Under the pieces are notes generated by a model. The model saw nothing but the letters and a program-made list of their open reading frames with translations, had not been told where the DNA came from and did not search any database. The translations under genes and the position numbers were made by a program. From NCBI RefSeq assembly GCF_039555335.1, contig NW_027305496.1, positions 896,001-960,000 on the forward strand: a DNA stretch of 64,000 nucleotides, given 5' to 3'. This stretch comes from Amphiura filiformis. Taxonomy: Eukaryota > Echinodermata > Ophiuroidea > Amphilepidida > Amphiuridae. Shown one piece after another: positions 37,574 through 48,657 of the stretch (the stretch's first letter is position 1; every line of letters starts with the position of its first letter).

Positions 37574-38110
37574 GTATCCTTACAGGTGGAATAATAATAA
37601 TAATTTTCAAACTGAACGATATTGGGGTAAAGTTACAAGCATTTGATCCGACGAAGGTCCAGTTTTAAAAGTGACACACTGGCCTATTCAAAAGACCACA
37701 GACTAGACACCTGGTTTGAGAGTGGTGAATGGCTAATTTATGCGTTTGGCTTTAAAATGAACAAAAGAAAACGGAAACAAAAGAACTGTCAAATAAAATG
37801 AAAGTTGTTTAAAGTACAGAGAAGTAAAAACTGAAATAAAATCTGATTAAATAACGCTTCATTGAAGAAAGTGTGCTGTCTCTTCGCTGGCCTTGTTGGA
37901 ATCTTTTTGGGCCTTGTATAGGCCAGTTTGTCACTTTTAAAACTGGACCTTGGTATATTCAATTGCTTGTAACTTTACTTCTTGAGGTCACATTGGATAC
38001 AATGTGGTGTCATAATGTGCAGGATTAGATAGTGCATCTATTAAAAAACAAATTTACCCCAATATGGTTCAGTTTGGAAATTGTGATTATTTTTCCAAGT
38101 GTAAGGATCC
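37574..38110. mobile_element. Inverted-repeat element, about 535 bp
   Basis: ATCCTTACA...AATAATAATAAT...TTTCAAACTGAAC..TATTGGGGTAAA at the left returns inverted at 38040-38108. An inner block (GTCCAGTTTTAAAAGTGACA at about 37659, inverse at about 37930) also matches. Non-coding. Confidence 0.8.
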
Positions 38111-38582
38111 GGTTATAGGACAAAATTGAGAGTTCTAAATAGATTTAGTTCACAAAAATATTAAAACCTGTTTTTCTCTAAATTACATTTCTTGAGTGTT
38201 CTTGTTCTCAACCCTCGCTGTGCTGCTTGTCCGTCTGTGCCTTTGGAGTAACCAATTTAAGAAATACCATGTAGTTTGATTTTAAGATTAAGGATTTGTG
38301 TGTACCTATATCATGGATTTGATATGTGTCCCCTGACCCCCACACCACCACCCCTCCCTCTCACTTGAGACTAGAGAAAGTAGACACTACTAGTATACAT
38401 GTAAAGTGCTGAACTATTACTAATCATATTCATTTCATGCGAATGCGAAGCAGGTGACTGCAAAGTTTGTCCATGTACTACGATTTGAAGCCATAGTGGT
38501 AATGGCATCTGGCAGTAAAAGTATTTTTGCACATAAGACAAGTTGTGTGTTCTTTGCCTTCCAGGTCTTCTTTTACCATGTA

Positions 38583-40050
38583 CATACATACATACACACA
38601 TACATAAAGGTATTTATAAAGCGCCCTTAAAAATTTATCAAATCGCTGAACAAGGAGAGAAAGGATGGGGAAAATAAAGAAACACAGCGGAACAAGAAAG
38701 AAGCTAACTGAAAAGGTGAGTTTTCAGTTTCTTTCTGAAAACTGGAATTGATGGAGACTCCCTGATGGCTTTAGGGAGTTTGTTCCATTCCCTTGGGACA
38801 GAGAGAGAGAAGGTATTTAAACCAGATCCTCTATGTTCCCTAGGCTGATTAAGAAGAGTCTTATCGGAAGAAGATCTTAATTCTCTTCTGGGAGCATAGG
38901 CTGAAAGAAGCTCACAAAGATAATTAGGGGCACGGCCCTGACAGCACTTGAAAACATAAAGCAGAAGTTTAAAAAGAATTCGGTCCTGGATTGGAAGCCA
39001 ATGCAATTGAATATATGAATACAAAAGCCACCCAAGTCCATACTTTGCCCAAATTGAGTTAAGCATGGGAAAGTGTTGCTATACATAGGCCTGTCATATG
39101 CATGAAAGAACAACTCAAATTGTGAAAAATAGCATGTATGAAATAATCAACCCAAGTCCATGATTTGAGTCTTGTAACACATTGATTGAAATCCAGTATG
39201 TATAAAAGTCCACTTGTAACACATTCATTGCTGGAGAGGGACTTTTGAAAAAAAAAATGGGTTTAATCAAGGAAAGTGTGTGGTTTATATTACACAGCAG
39301 AATGCTTATCAACATTATACATAACTGTGTGCTTTATTTTGTATTATCTTACTAGTGGTAATCTGATTCCAACATTATTGTCTTAGTATAAGCAAAAAAC
39401 CACCCAAGTCCAGAATTTAAAAGGAACCCCACGAAGTCCCTGAAATGCTAATCGTCATACCTAATACAGTTTAACCCACCCATTTGCACGTACAACTTAC
39501 CATATTGACCAGGTAAATCTAACTGAAGGAATTAAAATGATACACAGGTTTTTTTCTCAAAATCACTTCCCATGGACTTGGGTGGGTTTTGGATTCATGT
39601 ATTCAATTGAATGAGAAGGTGGGAGGTACCAGTTGAGCGAGGGACAGAGAAAATCAGACGCACGGCACGATTTTGCAGCTTCTGCAGTCTATTTCTTTCA
39701 CCTTGAGTGATACCATAGAGGATTGCATTGCCATAATCAAGTCGGGACAGTATGAGAGAGCGAACAGCATGCTGACATGTATCCTGGTCAATGAATTTAC
39801 GGATGCGGTAAAGATTACGAAGATGGAAATTGACAGACTTTGTGAGGGTGGTAATGTGGTCACGCATAGACATGGTGGGATGAAATATGATTCCCAGATT
39901 CCGGGTGGAATTGGAGGGCTCGATGATGACTGAGCTGCTCAACATTGGAAATGGAGTTGATGCAGCAGCAAAGAATTCAGCTTTTTGATCATTCAACTTG
40001 AGTTTATTGATTGTCATCCACTTCTTCATATCTGAGATACATGCAGACAA
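38583..40050 (-). mobile_element. 5'-truncated CR1/L2-like LINE, split by a nested element
   Basis: Minus 40050-39604 reads the RT tail (WMTINKLKLNDQKAEF, NLGIIFHPTMSM, SLILSRLDYGNAIL, LQNRAVRLIF). Minus 39012-38704 continues with LHWLPIQDRILFK, APNYLCELL and VPREWNKLPKAIR...FRKKLKTHLF. The two parts join in frame if the element at 39013-39603 and one target copy are removed. The 3' end runs to a CATA-type tail at 38583-38606. The copy is dead because its front half is missing. Confidence 0.88.
39004..39612. mobile_element. 591-bp inverted-repeat element nested in the LINE, 9-bp TSD
   Basis: CAATTGAAT flanks both sides (39004-39012 and 39604-39612). The ends are inverted (ATGAATACAAAAGCCACCCA at the left; inverse of ATGAATCCAAAACCCACCCA at the right). 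CACCCAAGTCCA-type phrases recur inside. The 9-bp duplication suggests a Mutator-like or similar superfamily. The interior has no transposase. Confidence 0.85.
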
Positions 40051-40095
40051 TCTAAATAAAGCTAGATCATGTCATTGGGTGTAGAGAGCATATCT

Positions 40096-40310
40096 CTACA
40101 TGCATGGTTCATCTTCATGCATCCACAGGATATGGCCATGGAATCGTAGTTGTCGTAATTTGACAGAGTTAATAAGAGGTACAGTTTTGGTGATGGTATA
40201 GATCCTTTCATTCCTAACATGGCCAGTGCGCTTGATGTTCAGCACTATCCTCCTATTTTCCATGTCAGTAGGTATCGCCCCGTATTGACAGCCATAGAGC
40301 AATACTGTAA
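40096..40310 (-). mobile_element. LINE fragment (APE-RT C-terminal region)
   Basis: Minus-strand LLYGCQYGAI...NIKRTGHVRNERIY...VKLRQLRFHGHILWM matches the region after the RT in RTE/BovB-like elements (usual pattern LLYGxExW...N..I......I..RRLRFxGHxxR). It is short and isolated. Confidence 0.65.
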
Positions 40311-40547
40311 CACCAAGTGGTGTGAAAAAGTTAGAATTTTATTGCAAACGGATTGTTTATAGCATTTGGTCCCAGGGGGCCATTCAAACTTTCTGAGTAC
40401 GTACAGCTTTTAAGAGGTGCATACCACTTTATAGGGCCATATTTTTTGAAGCTCCTCCATCTTTCAAAACTGGTAGATCACAGGTGCATTTGAGTTCTGA
40501 CGAATTATTTATTTATTGGTATTTAGATTCAATAAAATTGAATAAAA

Positions 40548-40745
40548 TCCACCATTTTAGGCTAATATACTACATTATGAGCACCATAATGTAAACTAAT
40601 GGAAAGCACATTTTCTGTCAAACAATTATTTTACACCATCTCCCGACACACCCCAATTAATATTTAGCCCGCCCAGTTTATGCAGACCTCTACCAGACCA
40701 GTCTTGGAATTTTGCGAAAAAGTATTCCATATTAAATGTCAAGTA
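40548..40745. repeat. Dispersed copy of the zincin-intron segment
   Basis: CTACATTATGA.CACCATAAT.TAAACT.ATGGAAAGCA through GTTTATGCAGACCTCT to TCAAGTATG matches 13120-13320 and 16865-17010. No ShK exon follows here, so the segment also exists as a dispersed repeat. Confidence 0.8.
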
Positions 40746-41108
40746 TGTAGTAAATAAATTAATGTTTGATGACAAAATACATAACTTTTAAAGAATATTG
40801 TGGAATATTTTTGGGGCACATAACAATTAATGCCTTTTTACTCCAAACGATAAGAAACGTATACTCAGGCGTAGAGTCGAACGCGAAATTTTTGCTCAGT
40901 AGATAATGTAAAGGCTGGATGAGGTCCGAAGGTACCTGTGGCCATTGTAGCACAGCTCAAAGGTTGCTGAATTATTTCCGCTATATGTTGACCATAAACC
41001 AAGCCTTGCTTATAGCATTTGTTTGCTTATATTCTACAAATCCAAAGGTCCGAAGTACAACGTTGTGTGGCACTGGATCAACATTAAGTTTTGGGCGAAC
41101 ATTTGAAA

Positions 41109-44100
41109 ATGAATTCGTCAAATTTATCTGCATTGTTCTTCGAGCACATGTCGCTTCAATCATGCCTTATATTCGGCGTAGTATTCTTAATTTTGTACCG
41201 CTTATTCACTGGCGGAAAACAAGTAAAATTGCCGCCTGGACCATCTTGTTTACCCCTTATCGGCAACGTACATAAACTTGGAGGCTCTCAAATGCATGTT
41301 GTGACGGCAAAAATGTCAGATGAGTTTGGTGGCATAATGAGCATTAATTTATCCGGGATGAAAGCGGTATTATTAACAGATCTTACGGCAATCCGAGAGG
41401 CTTTTTTGGACAAGGCAGACAGTTTTGCAGATAGATTTAATCATCCGTTGAACGAGTATGTAAACGGTGTCAAAGGTAGGAGAGCGAGTTGCATACGCCC
41501 TTACATCCACTTTACATACAGCTTTTTTAATCGTCCAAGTATTACTTGTTCGATTTGATTCAATTTGGGTCTGCATAAAGTGTTGATGAATAAAATCTAA
41601 AAGAATAGGTTTGGTACAATTTTCAAGTCTTCCTATTTATTTTATTATTTATTTAATATTGCGCCCTTTGTGGATTGGATGTAAGGGCTTTTGCAACAAA
41701 AAAGTTTACCCCTTTCCTGGAAATCACCTTTGCAATTAATTTGAGCCCATTTGTTTGTACTACATTATCTAACTTGACTAACGGACTAAAATGACTAAAA
41801 TCAAAAAGAAAATCAAAATATCTCATTTCCTTTTTTAATTGTGAATCTTTAATTAAAGCATTTCAGAAACTACAACTTTTGTTAATTACAATTTTTTTTT
41901 TCAAACAAAGTGACCCCAAAACAGTCCATTTTGGTTATAATAGTTAAAGAACATATCCGGAAGGGAATGTGGTATGATGATCAAACAACCTCCAAATGCG
42001 TATTTTGCCATGTCAATAACTAATTTCAGTCAGAGCTCTTCAAATGCACATTACGTGCCCCCTCCCGGCGTTCCCCTCCCCTCTGATGTAAATTTCGGGG
42101 CGCAAACGCATTATTATAATCCTTGCTATCATTTATCATCCGTCGTCAGCATCATTGCTATCATTATCACCGACAATGTTACCACCTTAATGCCAATCAG
42201 TGCTATGTTTTACAACACACAGCACATAAACACGTTCATTCAACTAACGAGCTTAATATTAGTTCAATAAAATACTCGGATTGTCGGGATTATGCCTTCA
42301 ACAATTTGGTTTTAAAAACAATTTTTTAATTAAAAATATTTCTTTTCGAATTAACAGGAAGTCTAATTTTCGAAAATGGCAAAGGCTGGAAATTGCACCG
42401 ACGTATGACCCTTCGAGCTCTCCGTAATTTTGGAATGGGTAAGCGAAGCCTTGAAAACAAGATCAACGAGGAAGCACGTTGTCTCGCGAGAAGTTTTCAA
42501 GACGAAAATGGTCGTCCCTTTAATCCTCAACCAACTGTTCAAAACGCAGTGGCCAATGTGATATGCAGCATAAGTTTTGGGAGCAGATACGATTATGATG
42601 ATCCAGAGTTTAGAAGACTTCTTGATTATATAAAGGTACTTAATAGCTGCTTGATATTATTATTATTATTATTATCATTTTGATGTGTGTCAAGGCATAT
42701 CATGGCATTAACCTATGTTGTCATTACGATGACGGGTTGGCTCCTTGATAGCTGTTAACTACGTTTTCAACAGGCCAGCTCCATAATTCAAGAAATGTGA
42801 ACTTGAGAAGTGCGGGCTGAAGGACCAAAAATATTAGATCTAGGAATTTGAACAGCGAAGTCGTGAGATCATAAAACTTGCCCCCACTCTCGTGTATAAT
42901 AAAACTGTGTGAAAAAACCCCAGAACCAATTCATAATACCCTATATTTCCCCGACCTCAACCCCCCCCCCAAAAAAAAAGAAGAATTCGAATGATGCGTC
43001 TATAATGCCCAATTAAATATCACATTTCAATGTTTTTTTTAATCGTCATTAATTTATCATGCACTTTTAAACACAAACAGGTATTTATGGAGCAACTTTC
43101 TGGACCAAGCCTTGTGGGAGCTTTCCCTAGACTATGGTTTACACCACTTTACAAATCTCTGAAGAACCAAAATGACGAGTGCAGAACATTTTTACGAGGA
43201 TTAGTCGAACAGCACAAAGACTCTTTTGATACCAATGACATCCGCGATATCATTGATGTTCATCTCCAGGTAAGAGTTGACGCTATAATGTTGTTAGTCT
43301 GGGGTGGGGTGTGTTTGGGTGTGGGGGTGGTGGAGGGGTGTGTGTGTGTGTGTGGGGGGGGGTATTTATCAAAGCATATTAGTAGGGGTGTGTGGGGTGT
43401 TGGGGTGGGGGTGTGTGTACGTGTTTGCGGGCAAACGAGGACACACACAAGATTTTTCACCCTAAACTGCGGACTTACTTCCAACCGAGGACAGTCCGCA
43501 ATCTCAAACTGCTGCAAAAGACCTCAAATGCATGCTAAATGCTTTATAACGCTATTTGCCTGAAACCGAGGACCACACGTGTAAAAACTACCGTCCGCAG
43601 GTGATGGCTAAAATTCTGTTTCGTATTATACACAAAACAAATCCGCCATTTTAGTCCACAGTTAGGCGATGAAAACATCATACACACGTCCTCGGTTAGA
43701 TAGCAAAACACAATGTCCTCGGTTGGCGACAAACACACACAGGTGTGTGTGTGTGTGTGTGCTCATCCTACCGAAGCATCGCGCCAAAACTGCTTTTGTT
43801 GCAAACCCCCATATATCAGTGATCTTTTTTGATGCTTTTTTTCATGTGTTCTCAAAAATAGGCAAGTGGATGTAAAGGATTTGAGACAAAGCTCCTCATT
43901 TATTAAAATAATTTCATGTGCGTATATTTAACAAAATAATTTCGCAAGTTCTGAAATACACAAACAGGTTTCATGTTTCTTCAAAACAGTAACATTCGGT
44001 ATTAGAAAATAATAGAAAATTGGTGAACAGGAATAGACAAACACCTCTTCAGCCGATATTAAAAAAAAAATTACTTTAAAGAGTAGTTGTTTATAAGGGA

Positions 44101-46101
44101 ATAACAATATCCAATCCATTTGAATCATATTTAAGTAAAATGTGCCAGTTACAAATCTTTTCAATAATACTATAGGAAAACGAAGAAGGCGGTGCCGAAG
44201 AAAATATTCCGCAGTCTCTGATATGGAGGGGTATCTTTGATCTGTTTGCAGCTGGAACAGACACAACATCGAACACTATCTTATGGGGAATACTGCTACT
44301 CACACAGTATCCACAGGTGCAAGAAAATGTAGGATGATATATGCTTGCTTAATATCTTATAAATGTAGTGCTTGACTAGATCCGTCACGAAAGCTTGACC
44401 CACTGCAGTCAATATAATGTTCGTTTTATAGTCTCTTATATTTATTTTTCTTAATATTATTTTTTAATTTATTTATTTCTCTTATTCTATATCAATGCCG
44501 TATAATATCTGGTCCAAACTTTTATTTCTAACCTATATTAAGAAATTGCCCGAAAACGGACAAGTGCACTAATTTGGAAACAGTTTCCTTGATAAAAAAG
44601 TTCTGATTTTTTCCCATTTTCATTTTATCACTTTCGATTATATTACAGGTGCAACAAGAAATCGATGACGTCATCGGAAGAGAGCGTCCTCCTACATTAC
44701 CAGATCGCTTACACTTGCCTTACGTTGACGCTACTCTAATGGAGATACAACGCTTTAGACCAGTTGCTTGCTTCATACCACCGAGAGCTGCTAGTGTTGA
44801 TACAGAGCTTCGTGGTTATACGATAACAAAAGGTGAGAACATGTTTCATTCACTACACTGCTGCGATTATCTGCTTAAAGCAATGCGTGGGTTTGCATAA
44901 AAATATATTCATATTTAAATGTTAGCTTTCACTGATCACACTGCCCGTGTTAATATCGAGCCAAACACATGAGGTAAAGCGAAGAAAATTAAATTGCTAT
45001 TTCATTCCGGCGTCTACAATGCGTGTATTAGCTCGCCGATCGTATTACTTGTATTATTGCGTGGATCACCAAGCAGCTTGGACGTTTATATAGACGCTCA
45101 ACGAATAGAGATATCCGGATTTTGCAGTAATTACAGCACTTCCGGCGTAGTGTTTCGTAGTGTTTAGGTACACCACTGGGCATTACAATTATGTAAAAAG
45201 TAGAAATTTGAAGAAAAAACAAACAAAAAAAAAAAAAAACACGAGGTCGCCGCCTTTGGGCAAATTACACATTATGGCTTTCAATGGAAATAAACGAGAA
45301 TATTATGTTTTGAAATACTACATACATACTTTCTTTAGGAACGCAGGTTTGGGCCAATCTATATGCGGTTCTCCACAGTCCAGAACACTGGAAAGATCCT
45401 GAGGAATTTATACCAGAACGGTTCCTATCAGCAGATGGGAAAAGGACTGAGACACGTGAGGCATTTGTACCGTTTGGAGCAGGTAAATACAACTTATTTA
45501 ATCTAATGTAAAGTGTTAAATGAGTGACAAATTAAGGCTGTTTTAAAAGCCTTTTCAGTGATTTGCTTATCTGAATGATTGTAAAAATCATCAAAATTCA
45601 GGTTTTGACACCTTTGTTACTGTCATAGATGTATGTGGTAACATAGCATGCAAGAGGTTAATATGGAAGCCATGTATTAAATAAAAAAATACATTTTACA
45701 TGTGTCTGTAATTTCTCTACTAAAATAGATAGAGAAACTTGCTTTTTTTGAACAATTGTTCATTTCAAAATATCAAAATGATAGTTTTAATGACAATTTT
45801 AATATTTTCCCTGTGATCACTGAATAAGCCTTTAACGAACTGATACAGATGATGGAACTACAAACAAAACCATATGGGATTGTTTTAAAAAGACTACGTG
45901 TTTTACTTTCTTTTCATTTTAGGTCGTCGAATTTGCATCGGTGAACAACTTGCCCGGATGGAATTGTTTCTCTTCATGACAAATTTACTCCAACGGTTTA
46001 CGTTCAAAATTCCAAAAGAGGACCCAAAACCGAACCTTGCGGGAGAACATGGCATTACTTTGTCACCGGGACGATTCAGAATATGCGCCGTTACCAGATG
46101 A
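41109..46101 (+). CDS. Cytochrome P450, CYP2 clan (gene B, complete)
   Basis: Seven exons: 41109-41475, 42358-42635, 43081-43269, 44176-44328, 44649-44832, 45339-45482, 45923-46101. Intron positions and phases match gene A, giving 497 codons; exon 4 is one codon shorter. It keeps the N-terminal anchor, LPPGP hinge, WKLHR, AGTDTT, EIQR, PERF and [11 protein letters not shown] with the heme cysteine. The start [13 protein letters not shown] differs from the [13 protein letters not shown] of genes A and C, making B the most divergent at the N-terminus. The ATG at 41109 is preferred because the frame upstream has no other ATG and it aligns with the paralogues. It lies 4.2 kb after gene A and 2.6 kb before gene C. 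Substrate unknown. Looks intact. Confidence 0.95.
43280..43450. repeat. GT/GGGGT-rich low-complexity tract in intron 3 of gene B
   Basis: Runs of GTGTGG and GGGGTG units directly after the exon 3 donor. A second GT run lies at 43741-43761. Between them the phrase AACCGAGGAC and its inverse TCCTCGGTT recur (43480-43730), suggesting a small inverted-repeat element with CA/GT ends. Confidence 0.8.
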
Positions 46102-46398
46102 ATTGCATAGAGTATGGAGATGCTTTCTTTGTTGACAATTTACCTGGCTTACGTTTATATTAAGAAGCGGATCACAAACAGTGGCTTGTGAGAGATCATG
46201 GACTGCAATCAGTTTGTTAGAAATACATGCACAGTTGCAAAGAAAAATTCCTTTGGCAGAGCAGATATTTGTTTTTTCTTATAAACAAAAATATCAGTTG
46301 GCATTCTAATAATTTATATAATGCATAGTTACACGATACCACGGACGTTTCTTCGCTCATAAAACTATGGAATGGCCATAGATTTGTAAATTACGTTA

Positions 46399-46404
46399 AA
46401 TAAA
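46399..46404 (+). terminator. Candidate polyadenylation signal of gene B
   Basis: AATAAA about 300 bases after the gene B stop codon, followed by AT-rich sequence. Chosen by position only. Confidence 0.4.
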
Positions 46405-46864
46405 AAAACTGAATTCATTGTCATCCCCAATGAATGTTAAATTAACCATAATCAAGGTAAATGCTTGCCTCGATGGACTGAAAACCCACTCTCAGACTAT
46501 ACTGACGTGTGTAAAGAGGGTCATTTTTTGCCCAGGCCACTGTCTGTTGGTCAATTTATATTTGATTTAAAGTAAAAAAAATCAAATTGCAAAGAAGAGA
46601 CTTAGGCCGAGCAGGCATTTTTGATCACTTTTCTGAAAACTAGTGAATACCGGTATATGACGTATGCATTATTATTTATCAACAGCGCGGATATTTTTTT
46701 TTTTTGCTCGCAAACTAGCGGAAGTTGTCATAAATTTGCGTTGATCCATCATTTTAGTGCTAACATTTTACCTCAGCATCTTACCCTGGGGTAGGACTTA
46801 CCATCAAGAATGAGCTGAGGTTGGTAAAGCCCACCATAGGTTTCTGCAGTAAAATCCATGATTT

Positions 46865-47317
46865 TCATTTTGCTGTTGTATAAAAAAATGAATAGAAACA
46901 AATGGTAATGCAGTTATCCTTGAAATTCACAAATAATATATCCGAGGCAGTAAAAACTTTATTAATGTCCAATGTTGGCGAGGGCATATGTAGAAGAGAA
47001 ACATCATTATTGAGACAATCGTATATATGGTCAATTCCAGCCAAAGCGGGACAAAATTTTAAACCACGTGAATAGAGTGCCCTCTGTGATGATTCACTAG
47101 ACATGATCTTCTCATTTGATAAGTCTAGAATTGAAAAGGAAAACATTTTTAAAATGTCTTCTCTCCTTACACAGATGAAAGTATGGCCTCCTACGTGGCA
47201 TGTTATATGAGATGTACAAAAACCTAAAACGATCAGTATTCGTTTGTGAGATACAGTGCAAAATGTGCCGCAAGTCGTATTCATAGGTGTCTCAATTAGG
47301 CGCGACATGTTTCTCAT
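46865..47317 (-). mobile_element. Possible Penelope-like or other retroelement fragment
   Basis: An open minus-strand frame of 150 codons contains LDLSNEKIMSSESSQRALYS, then RGLKFCPALAGID. This resembles the phrase (LS.....L...E...LSKGLKFCP.P) found near the start of Penelope-like and some other reverse transcriptases. No RT palm motif is nearby. The assignment is tentative; the rest of the frame is unfamiliar. Confidence 0.35.
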
Positions 47318-47319
47318 TT

Positions 47320-48595
47320 GATAGTGTTTAAACCAATCAATAATCCTATTGCTGAAGAGGATAGTAATCTTCTACATATAAAATCATTAAATAGCTCTAG
47401 TCTTTGTTTGCTTTGCCTAAATCCTGTTCAAGTGGTGCGAAACAATTGCATTGTATTTTGGCTGGGCATGTATAACCAACAATTAACAATGAGAGGACAT
47501 TCCTGTACCTCGTTGACTTGGGGATGATTTGAAATGAACGCCAATTATGACTTTATTACCAGCAAAGTGGCAAAAGAGACACATATAGAACCGAAAAGGA
47601 TACAATTTTGTTGAAGGAGCAGAGTTCAACAAACCATAACTCCGCTTCTGGATATCGTTTGAAGTCAAATGATATATTATTCTAAAGCTTATGATGTTTA
47701 TTTTCTTAACACGAAATAAAACAAATTTGACCGGGGACCGAGTTTACGGCTGATTCGTAGTGTCCAGTCACATATACGATGCTAAATATTACTCATTATA
47801 TAATATATTATGACAAATATTGGTATATTATGACAATACGGTATATACATTGTATATAAAACGACTAATAGATCCTACTATCATGGCGTCAGGTGAATGG
47901 TTCATTATATCCCGTATGTTTCTTAATATTCGTTCATATTTGAGACAAATTGCTGTGCCCATTTTATAGGTGTGGATCCGTGTTTTTTTTTTTTTTTTTC
48001 TATCTTTTTCATTTCTTTTGAAATGAAATAATTAAGGTTTTCCACTGCACGGAGGCCACAAGGGAGATGCTAAATTAATGCTATTCAAAATGAATACGTG
48101 TTCCCGGTTGGCTCTATAGCGATTTCACAGAAAAGATATTTCTAAATTTATTACAATGCAGCGTCGGACTCTAGCTGTGAGCGTAGCCTAAGTCATTATA
48201 GACACCAAGAATGACTCTCCATACACAAATGAACAAACACAAAGGAGGAGACGGATCATTTTGCCATCCAAATTTTTCAGTGTCAGCTGCCTGGTACAAC
48301 CTTTAAAAAGGGTACAATGCAGTCTTGGGTTCGAGTCCAGTAGAGAAATAATAATTTGGTTTGTGGTCAATAGATAATATATCGCTGTTTGACTGTACTT
48401 TACGCCATTGGGTAGCCATGAAGTTAGATGATACCAATTATTTAGTTTCGCTTTAAATGTATTTTCATTATATATAGTCATGATAAGTTAAAGGTTAAAA
48501 CTTGATCCGGTTCAGTAAATCAGGATTGTTGCTGTCGTACGTGTAACCGCGGGCTCTCGGTCCTTTGTTCGGGTTCTATGCTGCAGTACTTATGT
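47320..48595. other. Intergenic region between genes B and C
   Basis: No gene recognised; AT-rich with a T-run at 47982-47999. Confidence 0.4.
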
Positions 48596-48597
48596 GT

Positions 48598-48657
48598 ACG
48601 AAACTTGCAAAGGTATCAATGCAAACCTAATTGAACTTTAGCTGGTCGACCCTGAAC
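48598..48657 (+). promoter_or_regulatory. Conserved 5' leader of P450 gene C
   Basis: Ungapped counterpart of 30041-30100 upstream of gene A; both carry CTGGTCGACC 7-16 bases before the ATG. Probably transcribed leader retained since duplication. Confidence 0.6.

Noticed and set aside
43030-43563. 177-codon frame at P450 gene B exon 3
   Set aside because: Only 43081-43269 is the exon; the rest is read-through into the GT-rich intron.
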